Of a stretch of 28,029 nt of DNA, positions 8,838 through 19,099 are shown one piece after another (the stretch's first letter is position 1; every line of letters begins with the position of its first letter). The stretch spans positions 1 through 28,029 of the forward strand of contig JADNRY010000750.1 of the NCBI GenBank assembly GCA_015501585.1. The letters are read 5' to 3'. The position numbers and the translations under genes were made by a program. The DNA is from Rhodocollybia butyracea (lineage: Eukaryota > Basidiomycota > Agaricomycetes > Agaricales > Omphalotaceae). The notes beneath the pieces are model-generated. The model was given only the letters and a program-made list of their open reading frames with translations. It did no database searches and had not been told where the DNA came from.

Positions 8838-9484
8838 TCTCGAGTTGTTCTCGATTTAGCTAATTTATAACATTATCAAGGATTCGCGTGTTGATGTTGA
8901 AAGGTAATTAGCAAGAGTGTTTCGCCACCGCATCCCATCAAGACCCCATGCAGATCAAGTACAACCGAAACAAGTGGTGTTAACAGATGCGCTTCTAGCT
9001 TTTCTGGCACAAAGTTCCCTGGGCTTACACGTCCACTGTTATGATCAAACTCACCAAGGGGCTTGGGAAAAGCCAACACTGGCCGTAGTCCGAGTTCATG
9101 GAATAACAAAACTCAATCCACGAACTTCGAAGCCAGGAACTAGGTTTGAAACACGTGCCCAGGATGATCTTATCTGTCATCTTTGAGCTCGTAGCTACTC
9201 TAGGCAGACTCTAGCATCTTGCCACAATTCTCTTCAATGTCACCACACAAACACCATCAACTATCTTCTTTCAAGATTGGAAATCCCTTTCGTCTTCTTC
9301 AACATTGTCCTCTTTGTCTTCTTCCAGAGCCTTCGCATCTTGCCAGTGGTAAGTTGAAATAGTTGTATTAAATTGATATATTCTTTCGTATTCTCTCTGT
9401 GCACTAATGTTAACTAGCGCTAATAGCCACATGATTTATGTAGATGTATATACCGAAAACGCTCATATCTCTCCTTCCCCCACC
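8838..9484. promoter_or_regulatory. Divergent intergenic region between DUF6697-type gene and NLR-type/SH3 gene
   Basis: The two flanking genes start on opposite strands, 647 bp apart, so both promoters must lie here. A pyrimidine-rich stretch at about 9225-9350 on the plus strand is typical of the leader of a fungal gene and sits upstream of the ATG at 9485. I see no RNA gene. Confidence 0.45.
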
Positions 9485-11471
9485 ATGGCAGAGGTTCTGG
9501 GCACGGCCTCGTCCATCATTGCCCTTGTCGATGTGACAGAGAAGGCAATTCGATATCTAAAGGCCGTCAAAAACGCCTCCAAGGAATGCGAAGATGTCGC
9601 ACAAGAGCTCTGTCTTCTCAATGTATACGCCACCCGACTGAGGGGACTGGTTAGCCTCCCTCGCGGCGATGCTAATGACGCCTGGACCTCATCTCTTCGG
9701 CAGCTTGACGGCCCAAACGGGCCACTACCTCGCCTCATCTTCTTGTTGACGAAGCTCTCTTATAAGGTCCGCCCACCCAAAGGGAAGTTGGGATTGCTTA
9801 AGCGACATGCCTTGTGGATTGTCGAGAAGGAAGAAGTGCAAGAATTGTTGACTTGCATCTCACGTTCCATGGTCCTGCTAAAAGCCGCTATTGAACTTGA
9901 CCACCTGTAGGCTGTGTATTCCCTCGTGATACTCAAGGTGATACTTATGTAGATGGTGATAGGAAACTGTCTCTTGCAATCAAGGAGGATCTCGACACTG
10001 TCCGTGCAGGGGTAGATGTCATCCGCTCTGATGTCAATACAATTCGCACACAGAATGGTATGTATCTTGGGCTTGGCATTGATACACATCGTCCATGGTT
10101 TGACCTGGTTTGACTTGATTGTAAGAATTCTTCATAACCGTAATGCTCAAGGCGATCCGTACAAACAATGACTTTGAGAGGATCAGTCAAGCAGCTCGAG
10201 ACAGGAGTGAGCCCCTGCGATACCGCGCGCTTGCACAATATTGCTGATATGTCTTGATTTAGGCTTTGAAACGCGTGTTCAAGTTTGTCGGTGGCTTGTG
10301 GGCTATCTTGACCCTAGTGCAGCGTTCGTTAAAAGAGTTGCAAGCCACGACGTTTGGAAACGGATCGGCACCCAATACCGCAAAGGATCGGCATATATTC
10401 TACCCAAAAGTTACGATGATTATTTGGAGTACTATCCTGAAATCAGCAATCGTTTTGAAATCGTAAAACTCACAGATGATGGTGAGTTCTTATTTATACA
10501 TCCTGGGTATCATCGGTTAATTCAACAACGGTTTATCAGGCAGTAACCTTGAGTACGTCTTCGCATTTCATTCTCATCTAGCTGCTCACTTTACTTTCTC
10601 TATGTAGTTCAGTCTTATATCGCCACATGTCGTATATCTTGGACTGTATACTCTGGGCCGACGGAATATCCATAGCTTGGAAAGCACTATACGACATCTC
10701 TATCCGTTCTGCAGATTCAGGACCAAATCTAGATCTCCTTGCTCTCTTGCTCACACAGGAAAGCTTAAACGCCAACCCCGGCATGTCTGTAGATCTCAGA
10801 GCTCGCGTCAAGTACGATTTTGAACCTCCGGTAGACTCCACGCGTCTGAGGATGGTGACAGGACAAACGGTCCGCATATCATCCATATTGTCCAATGGAA
10901 CATTCTGGGTGGGGTTGACAACTGCGAAGGCTCAGTTATGCCATGCCTTGTTGAGATATTGGATATCAGCGAAACCGATCGTGCCATTCTCACCGCGTCG
11001 CCTCCTTACCCATCAGATTTCTTCGCCCGACTCATGTCGACTTGTGAGAGGTCTAATATGGACTTGTACACTTCGAAATTTCGCCCACGGTGTCCTGGGG
11101 AAATAGTACACCTCTTTCCGTACCCCGGCGGTCGAATCAGTGCTTGGGGAGAATACTCCGGCCGATGGAAGTGGTTGTGGCCGGGAGAATACTGTCGGCT
11201 GGAGTTTTGGTACAATGTGAACCTGAGTGTTTGCGTCAAAGAGGCCTGTTACTTTCCGCAATGCCCATGTGAATGCAATGCATTGGCGTATTCACTTGGC
11301 GATCAGATCACGGTCACGAAAAAATACAGCGATGGATGGTGGTGGGGCGAATTGCACGGACGAGAGGGCTGGATATGGTCCAGCGACGTTAAAGAGGAAA
11401 GTGTTCATCTGGATTCAAAGTTGAGCCTAAGTGAAGCTGAACCCAATTCATTACAACCATGTAGTACTTAG
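9485..11471 (+). pseudogene. NLR-type N-terminal (HeLo-like/STAND) domain fused to SH3 domains, two frame breaks
   Basis: The ATG at 9485 has a strong CACCATGG context. Exons: 9485-9906, 9953-10057, 10126-10206, 10263-10481, a 13-base microexon 10540-10552, and 10608-11471. Exon 1 (140 residues, MAEVLGTASSIIALVDVTEK...) matches the helical N-terminal domain found in front of NACHT ATPases in basidiomycete NLRs. A linker (SLAIKEDLDTVRAGVDVIRS) also follows the NLR pattern, but no P-loop ATPase comes after. Exon 6 instead holds an SH3 domain (RARVKYDFEPP...), a diverged SH3-like piece and a clear C-terminal SH3 with DGWWWGELHGREGW. Phase fails by one base between exons 1 and 2, and the first SH3 shifts frame at the GGGG run 10911-10914. 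It may be a recent pseudogene, or the assembly may have indel errors. A signalling adaptor role is inferred. Confidence 0.6.
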
Positions 11472-11846
11472 TATAGCTGACGGAGTAAGGAACATATTTA
11501 TATGCCAGCGGATTTTGACTACTATACGGACTGACTGTCTCGTTACCTGCCCGAGGATGAAATTCTTGTTGCAGTTTCCAGCTAGTGATGTAGCTCGTAC
11601 TAAAGCAGTTAGTGTAGGTTTGGATGACCTGAACCTCGTAGGAGGCAGAGTATAGAACAAAGATGGTGATACGAGTAACGACAATCCGAGTCGGTTTACT
11701 GACGTATAGTACCGTATAAGTTGTGTATTGTACATAAGTATGGTACCCTACAGATATAAATCGTGTTTTTTATCAGTTATCCAATGCAACAAAGTTTCGC
11801 TCCAGAGTGTTTCAGGCTAAGGAGATCATACCACTGTTCGAGTCGC
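11472..11846. other. Convergent intergenic region, no gene seen
   Basis: About 375 bp lie between two convergent stop codons. The sequence is AT-rich, with small frames only. It should contain both 3' UTRs. Confidence 0.5.
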
Positions 11847-13464
11847 TCAATTGGGGTGTCCAGAGCTTTCACTGAAGTTGGAGCCATCATTCGACTTGTT
11901 GAACTCCAAGCCAGCGAACTGCCAGGGAGGTTCAATTATCATATCTCCTTCACCTTCTATGTTGATGGTCATCCGAGGGGCCGGAATACCAGGCAAATTA
12001 TATCGCGGGGTCTGTCGTGAGAGGTAAGAGGCAAAGTATATGCGGATCTGAAGACGTACCAGCTGAGACCACCCTAATGTCAGTAAGTATTCTGTCAGTC
12101 ACTTCGCAGCATGAGGACTCACATGCATTCCCGCTAACAACATAGAGAATGGCAGATATCGATCGCTTCATTTCGCTACTCAATGTAGGATCAGTGAGAC
12201 CTCGTTTGGCTAGTTCCATGAGCTGCCTCGAGGTTCGAACTACAATATTTGATATCTCATCCAAGGCTTCCTCTTCTGTCGATACCAGGCCGTACTTTCG
12301 TATTATGCTTATTGCATTCAATTCTCCACAATTATCTATCTTCTCTTTAGAGAGGGAGACAATATCTGCATAAGCCCACCTATGAGCCATCTCTATGACT
12401 TGAAGTAATGTTGCCTACCGTTGACTAGAAAGGCAACGACTATGTGATATTAAGCATCTCAGTCAGGAATGCTCTTTGAACCTGATTCAATATATCTCTC
12501 TTACCTGCCGCACTGTCTTCGACCTCCCTTACGATTGGATTAGTGAGCTCCTCGTCGGTAACGCGGCACTCCATCGCATAGCGAGTCACAGACCATGTCC
12601 AGTCCTATGCCAGGAAGGTATATTCAAAGTAATTATCGGGTTAAACGAATGACGAACTGCTCCGCTGTTGCGGCGCCGGTGAACAAGCCATCTCTCAAAA
12701 TTTTCAGGAAGGGGGACGCTATGATTGGCCCTACTACCATATTAGGAACGCTTCAAACGGAGAGATACATATTTTGCTCACAAAAAATATGTTTCCATTG
12801 TGCGGGCCATTTGACTGAACTCTGTAGCAGTGCAGCTTTGCTGAATGCCACGCCAAATGTTGTTACTAGTTACTTCCCAATAGAGGTTTGGGTCTGGTTT
12901 CTGCCAGTGGTGGACAGATTTTCAGGCGAGTATGGTAAGAGACTCTAGATACATACCTTGTTTCCATTGATGACCTCCAGAAGACCTGATATGATGTTGA
13001 ACTCTGTGTTTGAATCGTATGAAGGCTGTCGATCCGGTTAACTAAAAGTAAGAGTTGTATAAACTATGTAGTACTTGCATCTTTGTCTAACATATCATCA
13101 AGCAAGAAACCCAAAGTTATGACCCTACTCGCCAACACCAGTTTTTCCCAGTGCTCTGTATCCGGTATGGCTGTCATGTGCATGTGTTATATCAGTAAGT
13201 ACTCGAGAGTAGGGGTTTCAGACTGACCTTTAGCAGTAAAATCTGCAATAGTACTTATGCTGCGTGAAAAATTTTGTCTGGCCCCAGTGTCACTTTTGTC
13301 AGTGAGGGACCAACACTCAAGAAAATATTCCTCGTTATCTTTTCGCAGCTCCAAAGTCCTAGGATGTTGTCGTGCAGGAGGAAAGACCGACTCTTTGCCT
13401 AAGATTGACATAGCAGCGTTCTTCAAGTCAGTGTGGATGTGGGGGTGTTCTTTACGTGCGGTCT
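11847..13464 (-). CDS. Fungal sesquiterpene synthase (class I terpene cyclase), N-terminal exon not found
   Basis: The enzyme would ionise farnesyl diphosphate and cyclise it to a sesquiterpene. Modelled exons: 13464-13228, 13170-13075, 13025-12957, 12900-12782, 12733-12658, 12604-12505, 12439-12419 (21 nt), 12365-12123, 12073-12060 (14 nt), 12011-11847. All three signatures are present: the metal-binding LLDDMLD in exon 2, the second metal site NDIVSLSKE formed across the 21-nt exon junction, and the RY pair in SQLTPRY, formed across the 14-nt exon junction. Other family marks are RRRNSGA and TDEELTNPIVREVED. Introns are 48-65 bp. Phase fails by one base between 13075 and 13025, just after the first metal motif. 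The exon at 13464 begins in mid-protein, and the upstream side is occupied by a LINE relic. Whether the gene is functional is doubtful. Confidence 0.75.
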
Positions 13465-13525
13465 CTTATACTTAGACGACTGTGACGTAGTATCTGACGA
13501 TCAATACTAAACTGATGTTGACTTG

Positions 13526-13760
13526 AAGATAGATAGATAGATAGGTTCCTCGGCTCCGCCATACATAGGGCGGGGTCCCACTAGGGAGCAGCCAGCCCCA
13601 CACGACCAACGCTACAGTGAGCTCAATCCGCAAAGAGGAGGGTAGACTGTAGCGCGCCGTGTGGAAATAGAGACGCAAATACATGTTCGTAAGTACAGTA
13701 GTCTACTTGTAGTCAGTCTCGTCTGTCTCATCGCTCTCCATGCCTTCCGAGCCGTATTTA
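13526..13760 (-). mobile_element. 5'-truncated LINE relic with (TATC)n tail
   Basis: On the minus strand an acidic C-terminal peptide (MESDETDETDYK, stop at 13705-13703) is followed by a 3' UTR. It has GTGGGACCCCG, then ATGGCGGAGCCG, and a (TATC)n tail (GATA repeats at 13528-13543). These blocks, in this order, match the 3' end of the LINE at 5751-5922, so this is a short insertion from the same or a sister family. The 5' truncation point is placed near 13760 because an in-frame stop and loss of coding character follow. It sits directly upstream of the first visible terpene synthase exon, on the same strand. Confidence 0.75.
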
Positions 13761-14029
13761 GTAAGATTAAGGATTTAGTAAGAAGGGACTCATAGTGTCA
13801 CTGCCTTCGGGGGACAAGTACTAACTCCTCGGCCGTGTCCGAACTCTAAGATCATGGCCACCTAGTAGACGACCACCCCAAGTGAGTATCTAGAGACTGG
13901 ATACTAGTAACTTGGTACACTGCCTCAGCCAGTTGTCAGCCCAACCAGACACAAGCAGATGAAAGACGCTGAGAACGGAGGGAACACCAATTAGACGCGC
14001 TGGATTCGTTTTTGTCAACAGCATTGAGG
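13761..14029 (+). promoter_or_regulatory. Upstream region of CDC37
   Basis: This stretch between the LINE relic and the CDC37 ATG has no coding frame. It must hold the CDC37 promoter. I cannot point to a convincing TATA box or heat-shock element. Confidence 0.4.
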
Positions 14030-15686
14030 ATGCCATTCAACTATTCCAAGTGGGACCAGCTTGAAGTGAGCTATTTCCTGTTTTACATAATGAAGAACTG
14101 GGACTAGCCGTGTTTTTAATAGCTTTCTGATGATTCTGATATTGAGGGCCACCCTAATGTCGACAAGAAGTCGCTAATTAGGTACCGTCTTCTTTTCTTT
14201 CTCCGAGTCAGAGTGGCAGTTTATGATACCTTGGCTCCAGCGCGCTCCAGCACAATATACACGAAAAGAGAGAAAAACGAAAGCTCAAGATTGCTCGTTT
14301 GCGCGCGCAGATCGCGTGTAATAAAGTGCTACAACCTCGCGTTCAAGAAATCTCCGCTCGTCTTTCCGCACCTTCTGATTTCACGTCTTCTTCCGTCTAC
14401 TTTAATTCCCTCTATGAGCAGCTGGCAAAAAACCCATCTCCAGATTGCCCTCCCGGAAACAATCCAGAGGAGATTGAACAGACGTATGATGGGATGCTGT
14501 TGGAGCTTTTGCGCCAGGTCAGTACGCAAGCTAAAAGTAAAATCAAAGATGCCTCGGTTCTCGAGAGCGAAAAGGAAGAGAAGCTGGCAAAGGCATTGGT
14601 AGAAGAGATGAAATATTATGTAGATCACCTTGGAGAGACGATACAGAAAGATGAAACAGAGCTGGCGTCTGAAGAGGGAGAACAGAGAAAACACATCACT
14701 AGTGATGACTTGCATGATGGATTTTCGAACAAGGTACATCTTTCAATATCATAATGACAAGCTCAAGTCTCAGCTTCTCTTCCAGTACGTTCCCCCCAAA
14801 CCAGATCCTCCCGCCTCCCTCAGAAAGAACGAAACATCGAAAAGCGCTACTACGTTTGAAACGCTGAACCCAGAGGCATTGGGTTCCAAGCTCCCTGCGT
14901 CTGGTGTTCTTGTCGAAGAAGACGATTACGTTCCGGAATTAACACCTACTCTGGCGGAATTTTCCAAAATTCCATACCGAGGATTTGAAAAATCGTTCGA
15001 GTTTATCCAGCGGCATCGTGATGTTATCGTTCCTGGGGCTTCAGATGCTCTACTCGTAGCCGCGTTTAGGGCTGAGAGTGCAGGTAAAACAAAGCTGGCG
15101 AAACAATGTATTCATCAAAGTTTACTACTTCAGTATTGTGAGAAACTGGGAAGAGATGGCGTGCGGGTGTTTTTCCAAAAGTATGTTGCATTTTGCTTGA
15201 TTCGTTGGCGATTTTATTGATCGGTTTAGGATGATTTCGGGAGACAAACGTGCTGAGAAGGTGTTCCTAGACGACGTTGAGAACAAGTACAATCACCTTC
15301 GCGGACGAGTGGAAAAGTCAAAAGAAGAGAGCCTGCAAGATATAGGGAGGGAACAGATCCAGTTAGTTCCCGAATCTCCGGAGCAGATGATTACCTTCAA
15401 CGTACCAAGTGGTCCGCCACCAGAGAACCTTGTTCTTGAAGGACCCGGGACGGAAAACATGGACATCGGGGACGTTAGAAAGGCGCTCCAATTCCAATGG
15501 GACGTGTTCAGGGACTTCCCGGAACCTCTTCGTCAAGCATTGAAGGAAGGTAGTTTGAAAGGCATCAATGCAGTGTTGGCGGATATGGATGTAGAAGAAG
15601 CGGAAGGTATTGTCCAGAGTTTGGATACGGCTGGTATCTTGAGCTTTGCGGAGGGCGGCATTAGGGATGAAACGGGCAACGCGTGA
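14030..15686 (+). CDS. CDC37: Hsp90 co-chaperone Cdc37
   Basis: Cdc37 loads client protein kinases onto Hsp90 in the cytosol. Five exons (14030-14065, 14123-14181, 14241-14733, 14786-15180, 15230-15686) are in phase and give 479 residues, the usual fungal length. The N-terminus MPFNYSKWDQLELSDDSDIE is the family hallmark; Ser14 and Ser17 match the conserved casein kinase 2 sites. A charged coiled coil follows (HEKREKRKLKIARLRAQIAC). The Hsp90-binding middle domain includes FIQRHRDVIVPGASDALLVA and CIHQSLLLQYCEKLGRDGVR. The C-terminal domain is present and ends near SFAEGGIRDETGNA. The exon 2/3 junction gives Ser-Ala where relatives usually have Arg-Trp. CTCCAG occurs twice, ten bases apart, at this acceptor, so the exact splice site is the only weak point. 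Probably single-copy and essential. Confidence 0.95.
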
Positions 15687-16252
15687 GCTGAGTAGGCAAG
15701 CTAGGCAAGATTCTTGGCTTTCTTGTACCAGTGCGTAACTAATCCAATCTGCTCTAGTTATTCTTGCCTGGACTATGTACTAATCAAAGTTGAACGTTGC
15801 GAATAGCAAATTTCCCTTGGAGCTTTACGATCTGTGGCAAAACATTCAGATGGACCCCAATTCACGAGTAAGGCGGAAGTTAAAAGCATGTTGTGTGTAC
15901 TTCAAGTGTACACAGCTTACATGAAGAGGAATAAACATTCGAAAATCGAAGGACATACCAAGAAAGGTCTGGAGCTCCATATACATATCCCACTCCATCT
16001 CAAACACTGGCTTTCTCTGACGAGTGAATGAGTATCCTCTTTGTGTTCTCCACTTCGATGCACGATGGGCTCCGCGTATGAGGGGGAAAGGCTCTCGGGA
16101 TTGTAAAGAGAACCAGTGTAAGCGGACGAAGCAGATCCTGGTTGGATTTCGGATAGAAGACGAGATGCATACTGCGTGTATCTTCTGTGAGATCTCAGAT
16201 CTCAGCTGTTAACAACAGGCTTGAAAAAGGGATGAAAATCTCGGAAAACGAC
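15687..16252. other. Intergenic, no gene supported
   Basis: About 565 bp downstream of CDC37 have only short frames on either strand. Around 15860-16200 the minus strand has Ser-rich frames that might be exons of the weak ORF to the right, but every splice I tried meets a stop. Confidence 0.4.
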
Positions 16253-16435
16253 TTACCAATTCTCATGATATTCAGATGCCATTCGACTTGCGGTGTGCAG
16301 GAACACAGCACCGAATGGGATGATAGATGCGCTGAGCCATGGTACGACAGGTGAGAATGAGGAAACAGTTGGACACAGGAGCGCAAGTACAGGAAGAGGG
16401 CCAAGGATATATATTGCAGAAGCTAACAGTCTCAT
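16253..16435 (-). CDS. Short hydrophobic ORF, possible first exon of a membrane protein gene
   Basis: From the ATG at 16435 the frame encodes about 60 residues beginning MRLLASAIYILGPLPVLALL, which resembles a signal anchor. A second hydrophobic stretch follows (WLSASIIPFGAVFLHT) and then a polar end. A GTAAGT donor follows AATTG at about 16255, so it could be a first exon with the rest downstream at lower coordinates. I found no in-phase continuation. It could be a remnant of a cytochrome P450 N-terminus or an unrelated membrane protein. I do not recognise it. Confidence 0.3.
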   Translation of the reverse strand: MRLLASAIYILGPLPVLALLCPTVSSFSPVVPWLSASIIPFGAVFLHTASRMASEYHENW

Positions 16436-16564
16436 GCATTGTAGAATTGGTGGACAGTGCACGTGGTGGACAGCATAGCGTGACGAGTCACGGCATGTAA
16501 ACAGGAATTTTGGGAAGGTCCACGGAAGCTTGCGTACTGACCACGGGAGGTATGACCGCGTCCA

Positions 16565-16572
16565 TATAAAAA
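16565..16572 (+). promoter_or_regulatory. TATA box
   Basis: TATAAAAA stands about 28 bases before the first ATG at 16600. A CT-rich leader at 16670-16720 follows, as usual near fungal transcription starts. It supports a plus-strand gene starting here. Confidence 0.5.
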
Positions 16573-16599
16573 TGCTAATCGATGAGAGTTGGAAGGACT

Positions 16600-17110
16600 A
16601 ATGAGCGCTTATTGCGCGCGCTCGTTTGAATTTTTTAAAAGCCACACGACCATCACCATCACTTCAAGTTCTCCAACGTCCCTTTCTGCTCTCTCTCCCC
16701 CAACCTTGTCAAAGAAAAATCCTTTTTCTATTTTGCTCATCCTGTATCCTGCCCGAATATGTCTTCTGTCTCGCGCCGTTCAAGTCCTTCGTAACCTAAC
16801 GGAAAACGGGCCTCGACCTCAACGTTCAACGTTCAACAACGATGTCAACATGAATTTTGAAAATGTCAGTATCGCTTTTTTGATCGCCTATATGCACCCT
16901 GAACATTTCTCTAGTATCGCGATATCGGGTATCGGTTTCACTGTTCTACGGAGACACTCAATTTCCCGTTTCCAACCTGGCAGTACGGCCTGCATTATAT
17001 CAAGTGTCCGCTCTGTACTGTTCACTACAGACAATTATCTCCAAGATCTCCTCGTCTTATCCCGTTCTTGCCGATGCATGACGATGTCTTCCGTTCACCC
17101 CTCGCCTTTC
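16600..17110 (+). CDS. Unrecognised small gene with Cys-rich segment, probably broken
   Basis: Exon 1 (start at 16600 or at the in-frame ATG 16849) ends at 16868 with FNNDVNMNFEN. A 50-bp intron (GTCAGT...CTCTAG, 16869-16918) leads to an exon in phase that encodes YRDIGYRFHCSTE, then WQYGLHYIKCPLC and PFLPMHDDVFRSPLAFLVE. The Cys pairs suggest a small zinc-binding domain but too few ligands are visible to call a RING finger. Further coding-like sequence (LTRIVEAMLKLAVECRQSLM, near 17155-17215) follows after two stops, and the 50-bp intron that would bridge them is out of phase by one base. Function unknown. Confidence 0.4.
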
Positions 17111-17349
17111 TTGTGGAACGCCAATCGGGCTTCAGATGAGACACTAGATGAGCACTAACCAGAATCGTCGAGGCAATGTTGAAGTTGGCCGTTGAATGTC
17201 GACAAAGCTTGATGCTGCGAATTCCGGACTTGAAACACCCACTCGAGCGAAACAGGCTTTGAAGTTGCTCCAGCTGTTCCCGAATTCCCGTATCGCTCTT
17301 TCTCCACCCCACACTGGATACCTCGCAAGTTGTCAATCAGCAGCAATGA

Positions 17350-18345
17350 GCATTCCACCTTCATTGCTTCTTCTCTAGAAGTGTCAATAGCTCCTCAACT
17401 GCTGTTTCCTCATGGTCCAAGCACTCGAATGGCCCAAGTAATGAGCTGTGCATGATCGGAATCTGTTGAAACATTCATCGGACATTCACATTCACGGTTT
17501 TTACATGTAATGCGAAGGACCTGTGGCTCATAACCTTCCTGTAGAAAACTTGCAAGACGTACTTGTCTTGGTGTCAACAGCAAATCGGCGGAAAGTGATA
17601 TCGCAGGGAGATGGTGTAACACCCACTCCGACTCCTGACGAGAATATACAAGCTTACAAACATTGTTGATTAATGTTAACTCAGACAGACAAGCCTGCCT
17701 AGTGAGCTTAACTGCATGATCTGGTCCGGCAAACTGTGAAAATGCCAGGCAAGTTCCTCATCGTTGTCAAGGCTGTACTGCCCCATCCAGATGGGCTAAG
17801 TAGAACATATATACAATATCATTGCTCATCAGATGATGAGGGGAACAGGAGACTTAGTTATGCAGGCAACAGGTGCGCTCAAGGCTGGTGTAGAAGTCTG
17901 CCCATATTTCAAGGCTATCCACCATTGATGTAGTGCTCATAGAGGGTATGCCAGAAGCTTTTCATACCAATCTCACTCCCTTGGCCACATTGGCTATGAA
18001 GTGGTAGTTATCTCTCGGGCTTTGCGTATGGAGAAGACGTGATGATACAGGCACGCGAAGTTCCAGGTCATCGGGTTCAACGGATAGCAGTGGAAACACT
18101 TTCCAAGAAGTTTTCTGAATCGGTCCGAGATGGACCCAAATTTTGGGTCCTATTGTCATTTCTCAGGCAGGATCCTTCTCTTCGTTCGATCACATCTTAT
18201 GATGAAACAACTTGGGAAGGCAGTACGCGTAACCGCGAGTTATCATTGGTGAATCACTATCTGTTTCTTCTGAGTGCCCCTGTTTTGTTGACCAGTCGAG
18301 GGTACAGGCTAGTGCCTACAACAGCGGCACAATTTTGATTGGTGC
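17350..18345 (-). pseudogene. Unrecognised minus-strand multi-exon gene, decayed; partly duplicated at 21158-21744
   Basis: Coding-like pieces on the minus strand, in order: EETDSDSPMITRGYAYCLPK (about 18270-18210), FWHTLYEHYINGG near 17940, MGQYSLDNDEELAWHFHSLP (about 17790-17730), ESEWVLHHLPAISLSADLLL through CKNRECECPMN (17631-17450), and LDHEETAVEELLTLLEKKQ near 17400-17350. The first three have counterparts in the second copy of the duplication, where amino-acid similarity is kept across gaps in the DNA match. That supports a former gene. Frames are broken between pieces and I could not build a continuous model. The part left of about 17680 lies outside the duplication. No family recognised. 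Confidence 0.4.
18132..18150. repeat. Perfect palindrome (9-bp arms, 1-base centre)
   Basis: GGACCCAAA-T-TTTGGGTCC. It lies in the decayed minus-strand gene and is not kept in the second copy of the duplication. It may be chance or a small footprint. Confidence 0.6.
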
Positions 18346-18350
18346 CACTG

Positions 18351-19099
18351 AGTATGGCGATGGAGAAGCTCACAGATCATGACAGTCTTCATATTATTAA
18401 TCTTGCTTTCCCCGCGGTGTCCTTTCTTTGAGCAGGAGATGAGAAAGCGGACAGCTTTGATCGCTCTGATCAAGCTTTTTTTTTAGTAGTATTTCATTTT
18501 ACATCCTTTGTGACACTGACTGACGTCGTTAGATGGATCAGCAATGCGTGTGTGCCCACAAGTACAATACCTTCCATTCTCTTCACTTCATCAGACCTGA
18601 TGGCATGTATTTTTGTTTCAAACCATGTTACTTTGTCGTAATCTTCCTCATTCAGGAAACTGACTGCAAAAACCTTGAAACAGAAACTTGGGAGTCCACA
18701 AAGACTGTGCTCATGACTGCAACTGTCCATGAATATTGCTGCACTACCTGTTGTTTCCAACGTAGGTTGGTAATTGCACTTATTTACTATGATCCACTAC
18801 GTTCACCTTGTCCTTTCTGTACATTTACTTTCACGCTTTGGCTCTGGCAGAGGCTATAGTTGCTTTGAGGTTTCAATTACTATGCTATAGGCAAAATCCT
18901 AGCTGCATCACACATGCATCACACATCTATCCATCCAAGCTCATCAGCTTCTATGTGATTGAAGCTGTTCCAACTCACTTAATTTCCGACGATGTGGTTA
19001 TGAGTCAACTTTGATTCTATACAGCAATTTTGTTAATAATCTGTTCTTTTTTTGTATAAGTATAAGATCTTACACAGTGGCAAAAAAATTCTGGCCATA
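18351..19099. promoter_or_regulatory. Region upstream of the membrane-protein gene, duplicated
   Basis: About 750 bp between the decayed minus-strand gene and the ATG at 19100 have no convincing coding frame. A related version lies at 26460-26925. Shared segments such as TTCAGGAA(A/G)CTGAC and the block just before the ATG (CTTACACAGTGG) suggest promoter and leader sequence was copied with the gene. Confidence 0.5.

Noticed and set aside
9407..9484. In-frame upstream extension of the NLR-type protein (26 codons, starting MLTSANSHMIYV)
   Set aside because: MAEVLG at 9485 has a strong start context and is where the domain family usually begins.
10266..10466. 66-codon frame starting MKRVFKFVGGLWAILT
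   Set aside because: It is out of phase with flanking exons. The alternative frame (ETRVQVCRWLVGYLDPSAAF) splices in phase on both sides.
16253..16435. Cytochrome P450 N-terminus
   Set aside because: Only a hydrophobic anchor is visible. No heme-binding Cys region or ExxR motif could be found downstream on the same strand.
16990..17060. RING finger
   Set aside because: A CPLC pair and one upstream Cys are not enough ligands, and the rest of the pattern is absent.
18533..18859. 108-codon Cys-rich frame upstream of the membrane-protein gene
   Set aside because: The corresponding region of copy 2 has gaps that break the frame, and no motif is recognisable. It reads as leader sequence.
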